DNA of 64,000 nucleotides from Sphingomonas sanguinis (lineage in GTDB: Bacteria; Pseudomonadota; Alphaproteobacteria; Sphingomonadales; Sphingomonadaceae), in the NCBI RefSeq assembly GCF_019297835.1, contig NZ_CP079203.1:3848001-3912000 (forward strand). Reading direction: 5' to 3'. This document shows positions 36,964 through 45,611 of the stretch, piece by piece; within the stretch, counting starts at the first letter, position 1, and the number at the start of each line of letters is the position of its first letter. A program made the position numbers and the translations under genes. The notes under the pieces are model-generated. The model was given only the letters and a program-made list of their open reading frames with translations. It did not search any database and had not been told where the DNA came from.

Positions 36964-37232
36964 AGGGTCTATACCCAATCAGGACGGGGATCGTGATCGC
37001 CCGCTGGGAGGCGCTGGCAAGGAGCGCGGCGCGGCAGGTAGCAGCGCTACCTGCAAGCAAGCGACGCCGACCAGCGCCTTCCAGCGGGCGACCGCCAAAG
37101 CGGCGGGCCGATTTTGGCCCAGGGCGACGTCGCTCGTCGGTCACGATGCGATTGCATCGCTCCGCTCCTCGCTTCTTGCCCTGAACCAAAATCGGCTCCG
37201 TCACGACCCCGTCCTGATTGAGTATAGACCCT
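36964..37232. repeat. Nested-palindrome element bounded by about 32-bp inverted repeats
   Basis: Outer arms (36964-36995 and 37201-37232, starting AGGGTCTATAC) are near-perfect inverted repeats. Inside are two further hairpin arms: 36997-37018 pairs with 37070-37091 (TCGCCCGCTGG type), holding a perfect small hairpin at 37034-37054; and 37107-37125 pairs with 37178-37196 (GCCGATTTTGG type), holding CGATGC/GCATCG at 37144-37159. The whole could fold as a three-arm cloverleaf on either strand. No transposase is present and no clear target duplication. The 63-codon frame inside is judged non-coding. Confidence 0.85.
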
Positions 37233-37387
37233 TAAGGGACCGAAACGGCATGTTCACGCGTTCGGCCATATGGCCGTTGCGCGTAGCAGCGGGTCGGCAT
37301 GGTTTCAACCTTGCCCTCTTCGTCGGGAGGCCGGGTTTTCATTGTCGGCTGCTGCGCCTATATCGGTCACGATAGTGAAAGGCGCCT

Positions 37388-38041
37388 GTGTTGTTATTCT
37401 ACGTCGTTCTTCTCGCGATGGTCGCGCTCTTCCTCGCACTGCGGCTCTATAGCGTGCTGGGCAAGCGCACCGGCCATGAACAACAGCCGCTGGCGCGCAG
37501 CGCCGACGACCGGTCGCTGCCCGTCACGCTGCCCCGCGCGACCGAGGCGGCGCAGGCGTCCGCGCCCGTCGCCAACCGCAACATCGATCCGCGCGCCGAG
37601 CAGGGCCTGCGCGCGGTGATCGCGGGCGAGTCCGGTTTCGACGTGGCGCAGTTCCTGAACGGCGCACAGGCCGCCTATCGCATGACGCTGGAAGCCTTTT
37701 GGAAGGGTGACGAGGACGCGCTCGCCGATCTGGTCGAGCGCGATGTGCTGGCCGCCTTTGCCGAGGCGATCGAGCAGCGGCGCGAGGCGGGCCAGACGCT
37801 CGACAACCGCCTGATCCGGGTCGAGAGCGCGAAGATCGTCGATGCGCAGGTCGAGGGTCGCGAGGCGCGCATCACCGTGCGCTTCGACGCCGACATCGCC
37901 GCCGTGACGCGCGATGCCGAGGGCCATGTGATCGCCGGTTCGCTGAGCGATGCGGTCGAGACGCACGATGTCTGGACCTTCGCCCGAACGCTGAAGAGTG
38001 GCGATCCGAACTGGAAGCTCGTCGACACTGACGAAGCCTGA
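37388..38041 (+). CDS. timA: Tim44-like domain protein
   Basis: This 217-residue protein has an N-terminal membrane helix (about 1-18), a variable basic linker and a C-terminal Tim44-like domain (about 80-210; FLNGAQAAYRMTLEAFWKGDEDALADLV, DVWTFARTLKSGDPNWKLVDT). Alphaproteobacteria carry this gene beside secB and mltA, as here. A GTG start with AAAGG upstream is used. The role is inferred to be at the inner membrane, related to the import-motor subunit Tim44 in fold only. Confidence 0.85.
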   Translation: MLLFYVVLLAMVALFLALRLYSVLGKRTGHEQQPLARSADDRSLPVTLPRATEAAQASAPVANRNIDPRAEQGLRAVIAGESGFDVAQFLNGAQAAYRMTLEAFWKGDEDALADLVERDVLAAFAEAIEQRREAGQTLDNRLIRVESAKIVDAQVEGREARITVRFDADIAAVTRDAEGHVIAGSLSDAVETHDVWTFARTLKSGDPNWKLVDTDEA

Positions 38042-38067
38042 TCCGGTCTGACGGGGGAGTGTCTGCG

Positions 38068-39426
38068 ATGAGGGGGTATCGCGTCGCGGCCATGGTCGCG
38101 CTTTCGGTCAGCCTGTCGGCCTGCGCCGGGCGGATCGTTCCGCCGGGCACGTCGGCGCCCTATCCGTCGCGCGGCGAAGCGCAGCCCCAGCCCAGACCGC
38201 AACCGCGCCCCCGGCCGGGCGGTTCCTCGGTGCAGCCGAGCGGCCCCAGCGTTTCGCGCGTGCCCGATGGTCCGGTGCGGATCATCGCCGCCACGCCGCT
38301 GCCCGCCACCCCCGTCGTGACCGTTCCCGGTGCGGTGACGGCGGCGCAGGCCGGTGTGCTGGCCGGTCCGCCGGTCGCCTCGCTGCCGATCACCGAGCCG
38401 CAGGCGGAAGCCGCGCGGGCCGCATTCCTCCTGTCCTGCCCCGGCCTGATGCGGCGCACCGATGCCAGCGGGCTGACCCAGGGCGCCGACTGGCAATCCG
38501 CTTGCCAGGCCGCCGCCAGCGTACCCCGTGGCGGCGCCCGCGACTTCTTCGCCCGCTATTTCGAGGCGGTGCAGGTCGGCGACGGCCGCTCGCTCGCGAC
38601 CGGCTATTACGAGCCCGAGATTGCGGGTTCGCGCGACCGGCGCTCGGGCTATGAGGTGCCGATCTATGCCCGGCCGCGCGACCTGATCGATGTCGATCTG
38701 GGTGCCTTCACGACCGACCTGAAGGGCAAGAAAATACGCGGCAAGGTGCAGGGCACCAACCTCGTCCCCTATGACGACCGGACCGCGATCGAGCAGGGAT
38801 CGCTGGAGGGGCGTGCGCCGATTCTCGCCTGGGGGGCGGACCCGGTCGAGGTATTCTTCCTTCAGATTCAGGGTTCGGGGCGGCTGAGGCTGCCCGATGG
38901 CGAGATCATGCGGATCGGCTATGATACGCAGAATGGCCGCGACTATACCGGCATCGGCGCGCTGATGAAGGCGCGCGGGCTGCTGGGGCCGGGCCAGACC
39001 TCGATGCAAGGGATCGTCGCCTGGCTGCACGACCACCCCGAGGAAGGCCGCGCGATCATGCGCGAGAATAAAAGCTTCGTCTTTTTCCGCGAATTGAACG
39101 GCGCGCCGCAGGGGGCGATGGGCTATGCGGTGACGGGGCAGGTCAGCGCGGCCGCGGACCCCAAATTCGTGCCGCTGGGCGCGCCGGTGTTCCTGTCGAT
39201 GGACCGGCAGGATGCGACTGGCCTGTGGGTGGCGCAGGATACGGGCGGCGCGATCAAGGGATCGAACCGCTTCGATACCTTCTGGGGCGCGGGCGATACG
39301 GCGCGAGCGGTTGCGGGCGGCATGTCGGCACGGGGCACGGCCTTCCTGCTGCTGCCGGTCGGGACGCTGGCACGCGCCGGGATTACGGCTCCTGTCGGGA
39401 CGGTCGGTGCGATCCCTCAACCCTGA
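38068..39426 (+). CDS. mltA: Membrane-bound lytic murein transglycosylase A
   Basis: MltA cleaves peptidoglycan glycan strands with anhydro-sugar formation. The 452-residue protein has a lipoprotein signal ending LSACAG (lipid-attached Cys), a Pro-rich linker (about 30-75), the MltA core (YFEAVQVGDGRSLATGYYEPEI, ILAWGADPVEVFFLQIQGSGRLRLPDG) and a 3D domain with the Asp cluster AQDTGGAIKGSNRFDTFWGAGDTA. The ATG at 38068 follows GGGGGAG. Its 3' end overlaps the Smr gene by 20 nt. Confidence 0.95.
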   Translation: MRGYRVAAMVALSVSLSACAGRIVPPGTSAPYPSRGEAQPQPRPQPRPRPGGSSVQPSGPSVSRVPDGPVRIIAATPLPATPVVTVPGAVTAAQAGVLAGPPVASLPITEPQAEAARAAFLLSCPGLMRRTDASGLTQGADWQSACQAAASVPRGGARDFFARYFEAVQVGDGRSLATGYYEPEIAGSRDRRSGYEVPIYARPRDLIDVDLGAFTTDLKGKKIRGKVQGTNLVPYDDRTAIEQGSLEGRAPILAWGADPVEVFFLQIQGSGRLRLPDGEIMRIGYDTQNGRDYTGIGALMKARGLLGPGQTSMQGIVAWLHDHPEEGRAIMRENKSFVFFRELNGAPQGAMGYAVTGQVSAAADPKFVPLGAPVFLSMDRQDATGLWVAQDTGGAIKGSNRFDTFWGAGDTARAVAGGMSARGTAFLLLPVGTLARAGITAPVGTVGAIPQP

Positions 39427-39979
39427 CGAGGCGCATCTCTGGGCGCGGGTGATGGAAACGGTGCGTCCCTTACGCGCCGCCATCGTGCCCGCCCGACCCG
39501 CGCCGCCGCCGCCGACCATGGAGGCGGTGTTCCAGGAAACGCCCGGCGCGCCCAAGGTACGGGTGAAGGGCCGCGTGCCGCCGTTGCGCCAGCCCGCAGC
39601 GCCTCCGCCTGCGCCGAAGAAGGGGCCGGGCGAGACGCTGGATGGCGGCTGGGACAAGCGCCTGTCGCGGGGCAGCGTCATGCCCGACAGTTCGCTCGAC
39701 CTGCATGGCCATACGCTGGCGTCGGCACATGCGTTGCTCGACCAGGGGCTGGGCCGGGCGATCGCGCGCGGCGACCGGGTGTTGCTGCTGGTGACGGGCA
39801 AGCCGCCGCGTCCCGAAAGCGAGCGTCCCCATGCGCGCGGTGCGATCCGTGCGGCGATCAGCGACTGGCTGGGCGCCTCGCGCCATGCCGATTCGATCGC
39901 GGCGATCCGGGGTGCCCATCCGCGGCATGGCGGGCAGGGCGCGCTCTATATCGTCTTCAGGCGCCCGCGCGAGCGATGA
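39407..39979 (+). CDS. Smr-domain protein
   Basis: This 190-residue protein has a Pro-rich N-terminal half and a C-terminal Smr (MutS2-related) domain with LDLHGHTLASAHALLDQ, VLLLVTGKP and GAIRAAISDWL, the DLHG and TGxG-type nuclease motifs. A GTG at 39407 fits the usual RSLNPDEAHLWARV start and overlaps mltA by 20 nt; an ATG at 39451 is possible. Its 3' end overlaps the convergent dapE by 23 nt. Confidence 0.88.
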   Translation: MRSLNPDEAHLWARVMETVRPLRAAIVPARPAPPPPTMEAVFQETPGAPKVRVKGRVPPLRQPAAPPPAPKKGPGETLDGGWDKRLSRGSVMPDSSLDLHGHTLASAHALLDQGLGRAIARGDRVLLLVTGKPPRPESERPHARGAIRAAISDWLGASRHADSIAAIRGAHPRHGGQGALYIVFRRPRER

Positions 39980-41072
39980 CGCCGGCATAGATGCGGGTCA
40001 GCGCGTGGAGGTCCTCGACCGCGACCGCCTCGTCGACCTTGTGCATCGTAGCGTTGAGCAACCCGAACTCGACGGTCGGGCACAGCTTCGACAGGAAACG
40101 CGCGTCCGAGGTGCCGCCGGTGGTCGACAGCTCCGGCTCGATCCCCGTCTCGGCGCGAATGGCGTCGGCGATCATGGCGGAGAAGGGGCCCGGCTGCGTC
40201 AGGAACGCCTCGCCCGAGATGCGGCCAGTGACCTGGGCGGCGGGGGCGTGGCTCTGCGCGATGGCTGTGATCCGCTCGACCAGCGCCGCGCCGCTCTGTT
40301 CGTCGTTGAAGCGGATCGACAGGCGCGCCTGCGCTGCGCCCGGAATGACGTTGGTCGCGGGGTTGCCGACATGCAGGTCGGTAACCTCGATATTGGACGG
40401 CTGGAACCAGGCATTGCCAGTGTCGAGCGTCACGCCTTCGATGTCGGCCAGCATCGCGATCAGCGGGGTGATCGGATTGTCGGCCAGATGCGGATAGGCG
40501 ACATGCCCCTGCCGCCCCGGGACGGTGATCCAGATGTTGACCGAGCCGCGCCGCCCGATCTTCATCATGTCGCCCAGCCGCTGCGCCGAGGTCGGCTCGC
40601 CGACCAGACAGAGGTCGGGGGCCACCCCAAGTTCCGCCATCCGGTCGATCAGTGCACGGGTGCCGTAGATCGCGGGGCCTTCCTCGTCGCCGGTGATGAT
40701 GAGCGACAGGGGGATGGTCGGCTCGGCAGGGATCGCGGCGACGAAGGCGGCGACCGCGCCCTTCATGTCCACCGCGCCGCGCCCGAAGAGCAGACCGTCG
40801 CGCACCTCACCGGAAAAGGGCGAACCCTGCCAGCCGTCACCGGCGGGCACGACATCGACATGGCCCGCAAAGGCCAGATGCGTGCCCGTTCCGCCGCGCG
40901 TGGCCAACAAATTCTCGACCGGACCGTCAGGCTCCTCGCCGACCGTGAAGCGATCCACGGCGAAGCCCAGCGGCACCAGCGCGGCCTCCAGCACGTCGAA
41001 CACGGAGCCACGCGCGGGCGTGACGCTGTCTGCCCGGATCAGGGCCTGGGCAAGGGGGAGGGCGTCGGTCAT
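39957..41072 (-). CDS. dapE: Succinyl-diaminopimelate desuccinylase
   Basis: This zinc enzyme of lysine and diaminopimelate synthesis has 371 residues. It shows metal-ligand motifs FAGHVDVVPAGDGW, GRGAVDMKGAVAAFV and TGDEEGPAIYGT, the dimerisation domain, and GTSDARF near the end. The ATG at 41072 matches MTDALPLAQALIRADSVTP; an in-frame codon at 41108 adds 12 atypical residues. It is convergent with and overlaps the Smr gene. Confidence 0.96.
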   Translation of the reverse strand: MTDALPLAQALIRADSVTPARGSVFDVLEAALVPLGFAVDRFTVGEEPDGPVENLLATRGGTGTHLAFAGHVDVVPAGDGWQGSPFSGEVRDGLLFGRGAVDMKGAVAAFVAAIPAEPTIPLSLIITGDEEGPAIYGTRALIDRMAELGVAPDLCLVGEPTSAQRLGDMMKIGRRGSVNIWITVPGRQGHVAYPHLADNPITPLIAMLADIEGVTLDTGNAWFQPSNIEVTDLHVGNPATNVIPGAAQARLSIRFNDEQSGAALVERITAIAQSHAPAAQVTGRISGEAFLTQPGPFSAMIADAIRAETGIEPELSTTGGTSDARFLSKLCPTVEFGLLNATMHKVDEAVAVEDLHALTRIYAGVIARAGA

Positions 41073-41183
41073 GCCGCGCGGCATAGGCAGCGCGCGCGCG
41101 GACGGCAATCATGCGATTGACGACGCTTACGGAGCCGATGCGTTGCGACATCGTTCCTGCCCAAGAGTAACAGGAGCGATGCG

Positions 41184-41354
41184 ATGAACGATCCCGATCA
41201 TAATGGCCACAAGGCCGGAAAGCGGCTGCTGCTCTGGTTGCTGATCGCGCTGGGGATTGCGGGGGTGCTGCTCTACACCTTCACGTCGCGGGTCGCGGAA
41301 CCGGCGGCCGACCAGCGGGCGCCGTTGAACGACGTTCCCCCGGCTGCTCGGTAA
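41184..41354 (+). CDS. Small single-pass membrane protein
   Basis: This 56-residue protein begins MNDPDHNGHKAGKRLLLWLLIALGI. A hydrophilic N-terminus is followed by one membrane helix (about 15-32) and a short periplasmic tail (about 36-56). CAGGAG lies 7-12 nt before the ATG. It stands alone between divergent dapE and the palindromic repeat B2. No family recognised. Confidence 0.6.
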   Translation: MNDPDHNGHKAGKRLLLWLLIALGIAGVLLYTFTSRVAEPAADQRAPLNDVPPAAR

Positions 41355-41370
41355 CGCGGGCGGGGGCGGG

Positions 41371-41461
41371 GCGTGGCCTTCGACTTCGCTCAGGCTGAAC
41401 GGAGGTTGTAGAGGGTAATCTCCCTAACGCCGTTCAGCCTGAGCGAAGTCGAAGGCCACGC
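41371..41461. repeat. Palindromic repeat, copy B2
   Basis: The 28-bp arms (41375-41402 and 41430-41457) are identical to those of B1 at 33177-33261, and the inversion extends a few bases further (GCGTGGCC/GGCCACGC). The loop sequence is unrelated to that of B1. It lies between a plus-strand gene and the 3' end of the minus-strand GST gene and could terminate both. Confidence 0.92.
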
Positions 41462-41469
41462 TGAGACCC

Positions 41470-42132
41470 TTACCCCACCGGCTGCTCGAACCGTTCGATC
41501 ACCCATTCCTCTTCCTGCGCGGCGGCGATCCAGTCCTGCATGAAGGGATGGCGCAGCACCGCGTCCATATAGGGCACGGCAAAGCGCGCGACGGGCAGCT
41601 GGTAGGTCACGATCCGCGTCACCACCGGCGCGAACATGATGTCCGCCGCGCCGAACGCGCCGAACAGGAAATCGCCGCCACCGCCGAAGCGCGCCCGTGC
41701 CTGCGCCCACAACTCCATCATCCGCTTCAGGTCGACGATCACATCGTCATCGGGCGTCTGGGCGGGATAGACCTGGCGGATGTTCATGCTGTGCTTGCGG
41801 CGAAGCGCTACGAAGCTGGAATGCATCTCCGCCGCCATCGACCGGGCCATGGCCCGCGCGGCCTCGTCGGCGGGCCAGAAGCGGTCGCGCCCGACCTTGT
41901 CCGCCAGGAAGTCGATGATCGCCAGGCTGTCCCAGACCACCGCTTCGCCGTCCCACAGGATCGGCACCTTGCCCGACGACGGCGCGAATTCGGCCCCCTC
42001 GCGCCGCTTGTCCCAGTCCGCGTCGTAGAGCGGGACGACCACCTCTTCGAACGGCAGGCCGGATTGGCGACATGCGAGCCAGCCGCGCAGCGACCAGGAG
42101 GAATAGGCCTTGTTGCCGATGATGAGCTTCAT
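41470..42132 (-). CDS. Glutathione S-transferase family protein
   Basis: The 220-residue protein has an N-terminal thioredoxin-like GST domain (MKLIIGNKAYSSWSLRGWLACRQSGLPFEEV, SGKVPILWDGEAVVWDSLAIIDFLAD) and a C-terminal helical domain (FLFGAFGAADIMFAPVVTR). SYSSWS near the N-terminus offers the catalytic Ser typical of this bacterial subgroup. The ATG at 42132 is the family start. Monocistronic; substrate unknown. Confidence 0.9.
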   Translation of the reverse strand: MKLIIGNKAYSSWSLRGWLACRQSGLPFEEVVVPLYDADWDKRREGAEFAPSSGKVPILWDGEAVVWDSLAIIDFLADKVGRDRFWPADEAARAMARSMAAEMHSSFVALRRKHSMNIRQVYPAQTPDDDVIVDLKRMMELWAQARARFGGGGDFLFGAFGAADIMFAPVVTRIVTYQLPVARFAVPYMDAVLRHPFMQDWIAAAQEEEWVIERFEQPVG

Positions 42133-42175
42133 GGGCCAAGGGGTAACGGCCCCGTCCGGCCGCCGCAACCTAACA

Positions 42176-42210
42176 AAAAAAGGCCCGTCCGGGGAACCGG
42201 ACGGGCCTTT
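42176..42210 (-). terminator. Rho-independent terminator of the engB-rpmH operon
   Basis: On the minus strand AAAGGCCCGTCCGG pairs with CCGGACGGGCCTTT and is followed by TTTTGTTA. It lies 22 nt past the engB stop. Confidence 0.9.
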
Positions 42211-42231
42211 CCCGATCGCCGTCGCAACCGC

Positions 42232-42906
42232 TCAGCCGATGGCTTCGAGCACCGCTGCGCGCAGTTCGGGGATGCCCATGCCGCCTTCGCTCGACGTGGC
42301 GAGAATGTCGGGATGGGCAGCGGCGCGCTTGCGCGCCTCGATCTCGGTGCGCGCGACGACATCGGCCAGTTCGGTCGCCTTCACCTTGTCCGCCTTGGTC
42401 AGGACGATACGATAGCTGACCGCCGCGCGGTCCAGCATCTCCAGGATCTCACGATCCACTTCCTTGATCCCGTGGCGCGAGTCGATCAGCACCAGCGCGC
42501 GCTTCAGCGCCTGCCGTCCGCGCAGGAAGTCGTTCACCAGGAAACGCCACTGCTTGACCATGTCCTTGGGCGCCTTGGCAAAACCATAGCCCGGCATGTC
42601 GACGAGGCGCAGCGTCGGTGGCGTGCCGACGTCGAAGAAGTTCAGCTCCTGTGTCCGCCCCGGGGTGTTCGAGGTGCGCGCCAGATTGTTGCGGTTGGTC
42701 AGCGCATTGAGCAGCGACGACTTGCCGACGTTCGACCGCCCCGCCACCGCGACTTCCGGCACGATCGGATCGGGCAGGAATTTCAGCGCGGGCGCGGACT
42801 TCAGGAAGGTGACCGGCCCGGCAAACAGCTTGCGCGCCGACTCGACCAGCTCCTCCGAGAAGCCTTTCGGCGTCTCGGAGGGGGCAGGGATGGGCAACTC
42901 GCTCAC
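42232..42906 (-). CDS. engB: Ribosome biogenesis GTPase EngB (YihA)
   Basis: This TRAFAC GTPase takes part in 50S assembly and division. The 224-residue protein has G1 [16 protein letters not shown]2 [15 protein letters not shown]3 [11 protein letters not shown]4 VLTKADKV and G5 ATSS. A GTG start overlaps the yidC stop (GTGA), so translation is coupled. It is the last gene of the rpmH-rnpA-yidD-yidC-engB cluster. Confidence 0.95.
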   Translation of the reverse strand: MSELPIPAPSETPKGFSEELVESARKLFAGPVTFLKSAPALKFLPDPIVPEVAVAGRSNVGKSSLLNALTNRNNLARTSNTPGRTQELNFFDVGTPPTLRLVDMPGYGFAKAPKDMVKQWRFLVNDFLRGRQALKRALVLIDSRHGIKEVDREILEMLDRAAVSYRIVLTKADKVKATELADVVARTEIEARKRAAAHPDILATSSEGGMGIPELRAAVLEAIG

Positions 42907-44600
42907 TTGGCGACCGGCTGCTTCAGGCCCGGATGACGGGCGTAGAGCAGGCGCTGCTGGAGGATCGAGATGCAGTTGGTCGTGATCCAGTAGACCTGCA
43001 GGCCGACCGCGAACGGGGCCATCACGAACATCAGCACCCAGGGCAGGATCGCAAAGACCTGCTTCTGCGCATCGTCCATCGGCTGCGGGTTCATCTTGAA
43101 CTGGAAGTACATCGAGATGCCCAGCAGGATCGGCACGACGCCGATCGCGATGAAGTGCGGCGGGACGAAGGGCAGCAGGCCGAACAGGTTGACCGGGGTC
43201 AGCGGATCGGGCGCGGACAGATCCTTGATCCACAGCACGAAATGCTGGTGACGCATTTCGATCGTCAGCATCAGCACCTTGTAGAGCGAATAGAAGATCG
43301 GGATCTGGATCAGGGTCGGCAGGCAGCCCGCCAGCGGATTGACCTTCTCCTGCTTGTAGAGGGCCATGACCTCCTGCTGCATCCGGACCTTGTCGTCCTT
43401 ATAGCGTTCCTGCAGCGCCTTCATCTTGGGCTGCACCGCGCGCATCGCCGCCATCGAGGCGAATTGGCGCTGCGCGATCGGGAACATCAGCGCGCGGATC
43501 GTGACGGTCAGCAGGATGATCGCGACGCCGAAATTGCCGACCAGGCGGAACAGCCAGTCGAGATAATAGAAGATCGGCTTTTCGAGGACGCGCAGATAAC
43601 CCCAGTCCAGCGCGTAATCGAGCTTCGTCGCGCCTTCCTTGTCGGTATAACGGTCGAGCAGCGCCACTTCCTTGGCGCCCGCGAAGAAGCGGGTGGTCTG
43701 GGTCAGCTGCTTGCCCGGTGCCAGCGTTTGCGGCTGCACCGTGTCGTCGGCCTGATAGGTCTGGCCCGCGCCCGCACGGAACTGGCCGTCGAACGCCTTG
43801 GCCTGATCGGGGATCAGCGCGGTCAGCCAGTATTTGTCGGTGAAGCCCAGCCAGCCGCCGGTGGTCGTGAAGCGGGTCGGCGTCTTGTCCACGTCCTTCC
43901 AGTTCGGGCCGTAATTGGCCGAGCCGTTATTGACCGACATCGGGCCGACATGGATCGTCCAGGTGTCCGGATCGGCCGAGATGCCGCGATTGACATAGCC
44001 GTAAGCCGCGACCGGCACGGCCGCGTTGCCGCCGTTCGCCACCGTCTGCTGGACGGTGAACATGTAATCCTTGTCGACCGAGAGGACGATGCGGAACTGC
44101 TGGCCGGTGGCGTTGGCGGCGGTCAGCGTGACCGGCTGGCCTGGGCGCAGCACGGGGGCGCTGGCAGTCCAGACGGCGTCGGCGGCGGGCGGGGTCAGCC
44201 CGTCGGTGCGCCAGCCGAAGCCTGCGAAATACGCGCCCTCGGTTCCGGCAGGCGACAGCAGGCGGATCGGCGGCGAATTCTTGTCGACCGTCTGCTTATA
44301 GTCGAGCAGGACGAGATCGTCGATCCGCGCGCCCTTCAGATTGATCGAGCCCTTCAGGCGCGGCGTGTCGATCGCCACGCGCGGGGTTTCGGCCAGCACG
44401 ACCTTACGGTCGCGAATCGCGGTGGGCGTCGTGGCGGTCGGGTTGGCGGTGGAGTTAACCACCGGCACCTGCTTGCCGCCCTCGATCTTGGTCGCGGGCG
44501 GATTGCTCGGGAAGAACTTGCTCTGGATGAGCGGCCATCCGAACAGGATCAGCGCCGCGATCACCGCGAACACGACGAAATTCTTGCGGTCTTGGTTCAC
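42903..44600 (-). CDS. yidC: Membrane protein insertase YidC
   Basis: This Oxa1-family insertase has 565 residues. It has an N-terminal membrane helix (about 8-24), a large periplasmic beta domain (about 45-345), and the conserved C-terminal core of five helices, with [24 protein letters not shown] and [23 protein letters not shown]. It is 18 nt downstream of yidD and overlaps engB. Confidence 0.97.
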   Translation of the reverse strand: MNQDRKNFVVFAVIAALILFGWPLIQSKFFPSNPPATKIEGGKQVPVVNSTANPTATTPTAIRDRKVVLAETPRVAIDTPRLKGSINLKGARIDDLVLLDYKQTVDKNSPPIRLLSPAGTEGAYFAGFGWRTDGLTPPAADAVWTASAPVLRPGQPVTLTAANATGQQFRIVLSVDKDYMFTVQQTVANGGNAAVPVAAYGYVNRGISADPDTWTIHVGPMSVNNGSANYGPNWKDVDKTPTRFTTTGGWLGFTDKYWLTALIPDQAKAFDGQFRAGAGQTYQADDTVQPQTLAPGKQLTQTTRFFAGAKEVALLDRYTDKEGATKLDYALDWGYLRVLEKPIFYYLDWLFRLVGNFGVAIILLTVTIRALMFPIAQRQFASMAAMRAVQPKMKALQERYKDDKVRMQQEVMALYKQEKVNPLAGCLPTLIQIPIFYSLYKVLMLTIEMRHQHFVLWIKDLSAPDPLTPVNLFGLLPFVPPHFIAIGVVPILLGISMYFQFKMNPQPMDDAQKQVFAILPWVLMFVMAPFAVGLQVYWITTNCISILQQRLLYARHPGLKQPVAK

Positions 44601-44618
44601 GTGGAAACCCCGTTAGTG

Positions 44619-44837
44619 TCAGGGGACCGGGTCGGGTCCGTGCCCGCCCCAGGGATGGCACCGCGCAATGCGCTTGAGCGCCAACCAGCCCCCTTTTACC
44701 GCGCCATAGCGGCCAATGGCCTGTATTGCATAGGCCGAACAGGAGGGTTGATAGCGACAAGTGGGCGGCAGGATCAGCGAAGGGCCGAGTTGCCAGCCCC
44801 GCGCGATCAGGATCAAGGCCCGCGCGAACAGGGTCAC
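44619..44837 (-). CDS. yidD: Membrane protein insertion efficiency factor YidD
   Basis: The 72-residue protein shows the Cys-containing family motif [42 protein letters not shown]. It is membrane-associated and works with YidC. Its ATG overlaps the rnpA stop by 4 nt. Confidence 0.95.
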   Translation of the reverse strand: MTLFARALILIARGWQLGPSLILPPTCRYQPSCSAYAIQAIGRYGAVKGGWLALKRIARCHPWGGHGPDPVP

Positions 44838-45280
44838 GCGGGCTCTTGGGTCGATGGTGTGGGCTGGCGGTGCGCGCCGCCGCGCGGGCTGCGCCCCTTG
44901 CCACGGCCATGATGCACGCGCGGTTCGCGGGGACGGTCATGGCCACCGGTATCGGGCGAGGCGGCGCGGGTCAGCGCCTTGGCCAGCTCGGCGGTGAGCG
45001 CCTGATAGTCGCGCTCAATCCCACCTTGCCGTCCGATCAGGACATGATCGGCGCCCGCTATGCCCTTTTCCGGCAACAGATCGCGCGCGAGCGCCCGCAA
45101 CCGGCGTTTCATCCGGTTGCGAACGACCGCGTTTCCGATCTTCTTGGTGACGGTGAAGCCGACGCGAATCGCCGCATCACCGTCATCCCGCGGGCGAACC
45201 TGCAGCACGAAGCCGGGCATCGCCACGCGTCGCCCGCCATTGGCCGCGAGGAAATCGCGGCGGCGGGTCAGCGTCGTGAT
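44834..45280 (-). CDS. rnpA: Ribonuclease P protein component (start codon unclear)
   Basis: The protein subunit of RNase P is recognised by [27 protein letters not shown], the basic motif [26 protein letters not shown] and DHVLIGRQ. The conserved N-terminus begins at about 45280, but the codon there is ATC and overlaps the rpmH stop. No ATG, GTG or TTG occurs in frame between it and GTG 45226/ATG 45220, which would delete conserved residues. The only upstream ATG in frame is at 45421, 7 nt before the rpmH start. See finding. The C-terminal 40 residues are a basic, low-complexity tail. Confidence 0.85.
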   Translation of the reverse strand: MTTLTRRRDFLAANGGRRVAMPGFVLQVRPRDDGDAAIRVGFTVTKKIGNAVVRNRMKRRLRALARDLLPEKGIAGADHVLIGRQGGIERDYQALTAELAKALTRAASPDTGGHDRPREPRVHHGRGKGRSPRGGAHRQPTPSTQEPA

Positions 45281-45414
45281 TACGCCGACAGCTTCTTGCG
45301 GCCGCGTGCACGACGCGCGCGGATCACGGCACGGCCGCCCGGCGTGGCCATCCGCGAACGGAAGCCGTGACGGCGAGCGCGCACCAGATTGCTCGGCTGA
45401 AAGGTACGCTTCAT
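45280..45414 (-). CDS. rpmH: 50S ribosomal protein L34 (bL34)
   Basis: The 44-residue basic protein reads [18 protein letters not shown] at the start and ends [13 protein letters not shown], the bL34 pattern. AAGGA lies 7 nt upstream of the ATG at 45414. It leads the rnpA-yidD-yidC-engB operon. Both start and stop lie inside a longer open frame that continues into rnpA in another phase. Confidence 0.96.
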   Translation of the reverse strand: MKRTFQPSNLVRARRHGFRSRMATPGGRAVIRARRARGRKKLSA

Positions 45415-45611
45415 CGTTCATTCCTTGGATACGTCTGAATAAAAACGGCCGCCACGAGGACGGCCTTGGTGGCAAGTCGCTTACGCAAAGCGGGCTTCCA
45501 AGTCAATCCGCTCTACGCGTCGGCCATATGCCTTATCGCCCCTTGCGGCCGGGCGACATCCTTTGCAGGAAGCATCGGCGGGCAGGGGAGAGCCTGCACA
45601 GGGGGTATTGT

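Noticed and set aside
36993..37184. 63-codon frame inside the nested-palindrome element
   Set aside because: It lies wholly within paired arms, is Arg/Pro/Ser-rich and has no ribosome site; palindrome structure explains the sequence better than coding.
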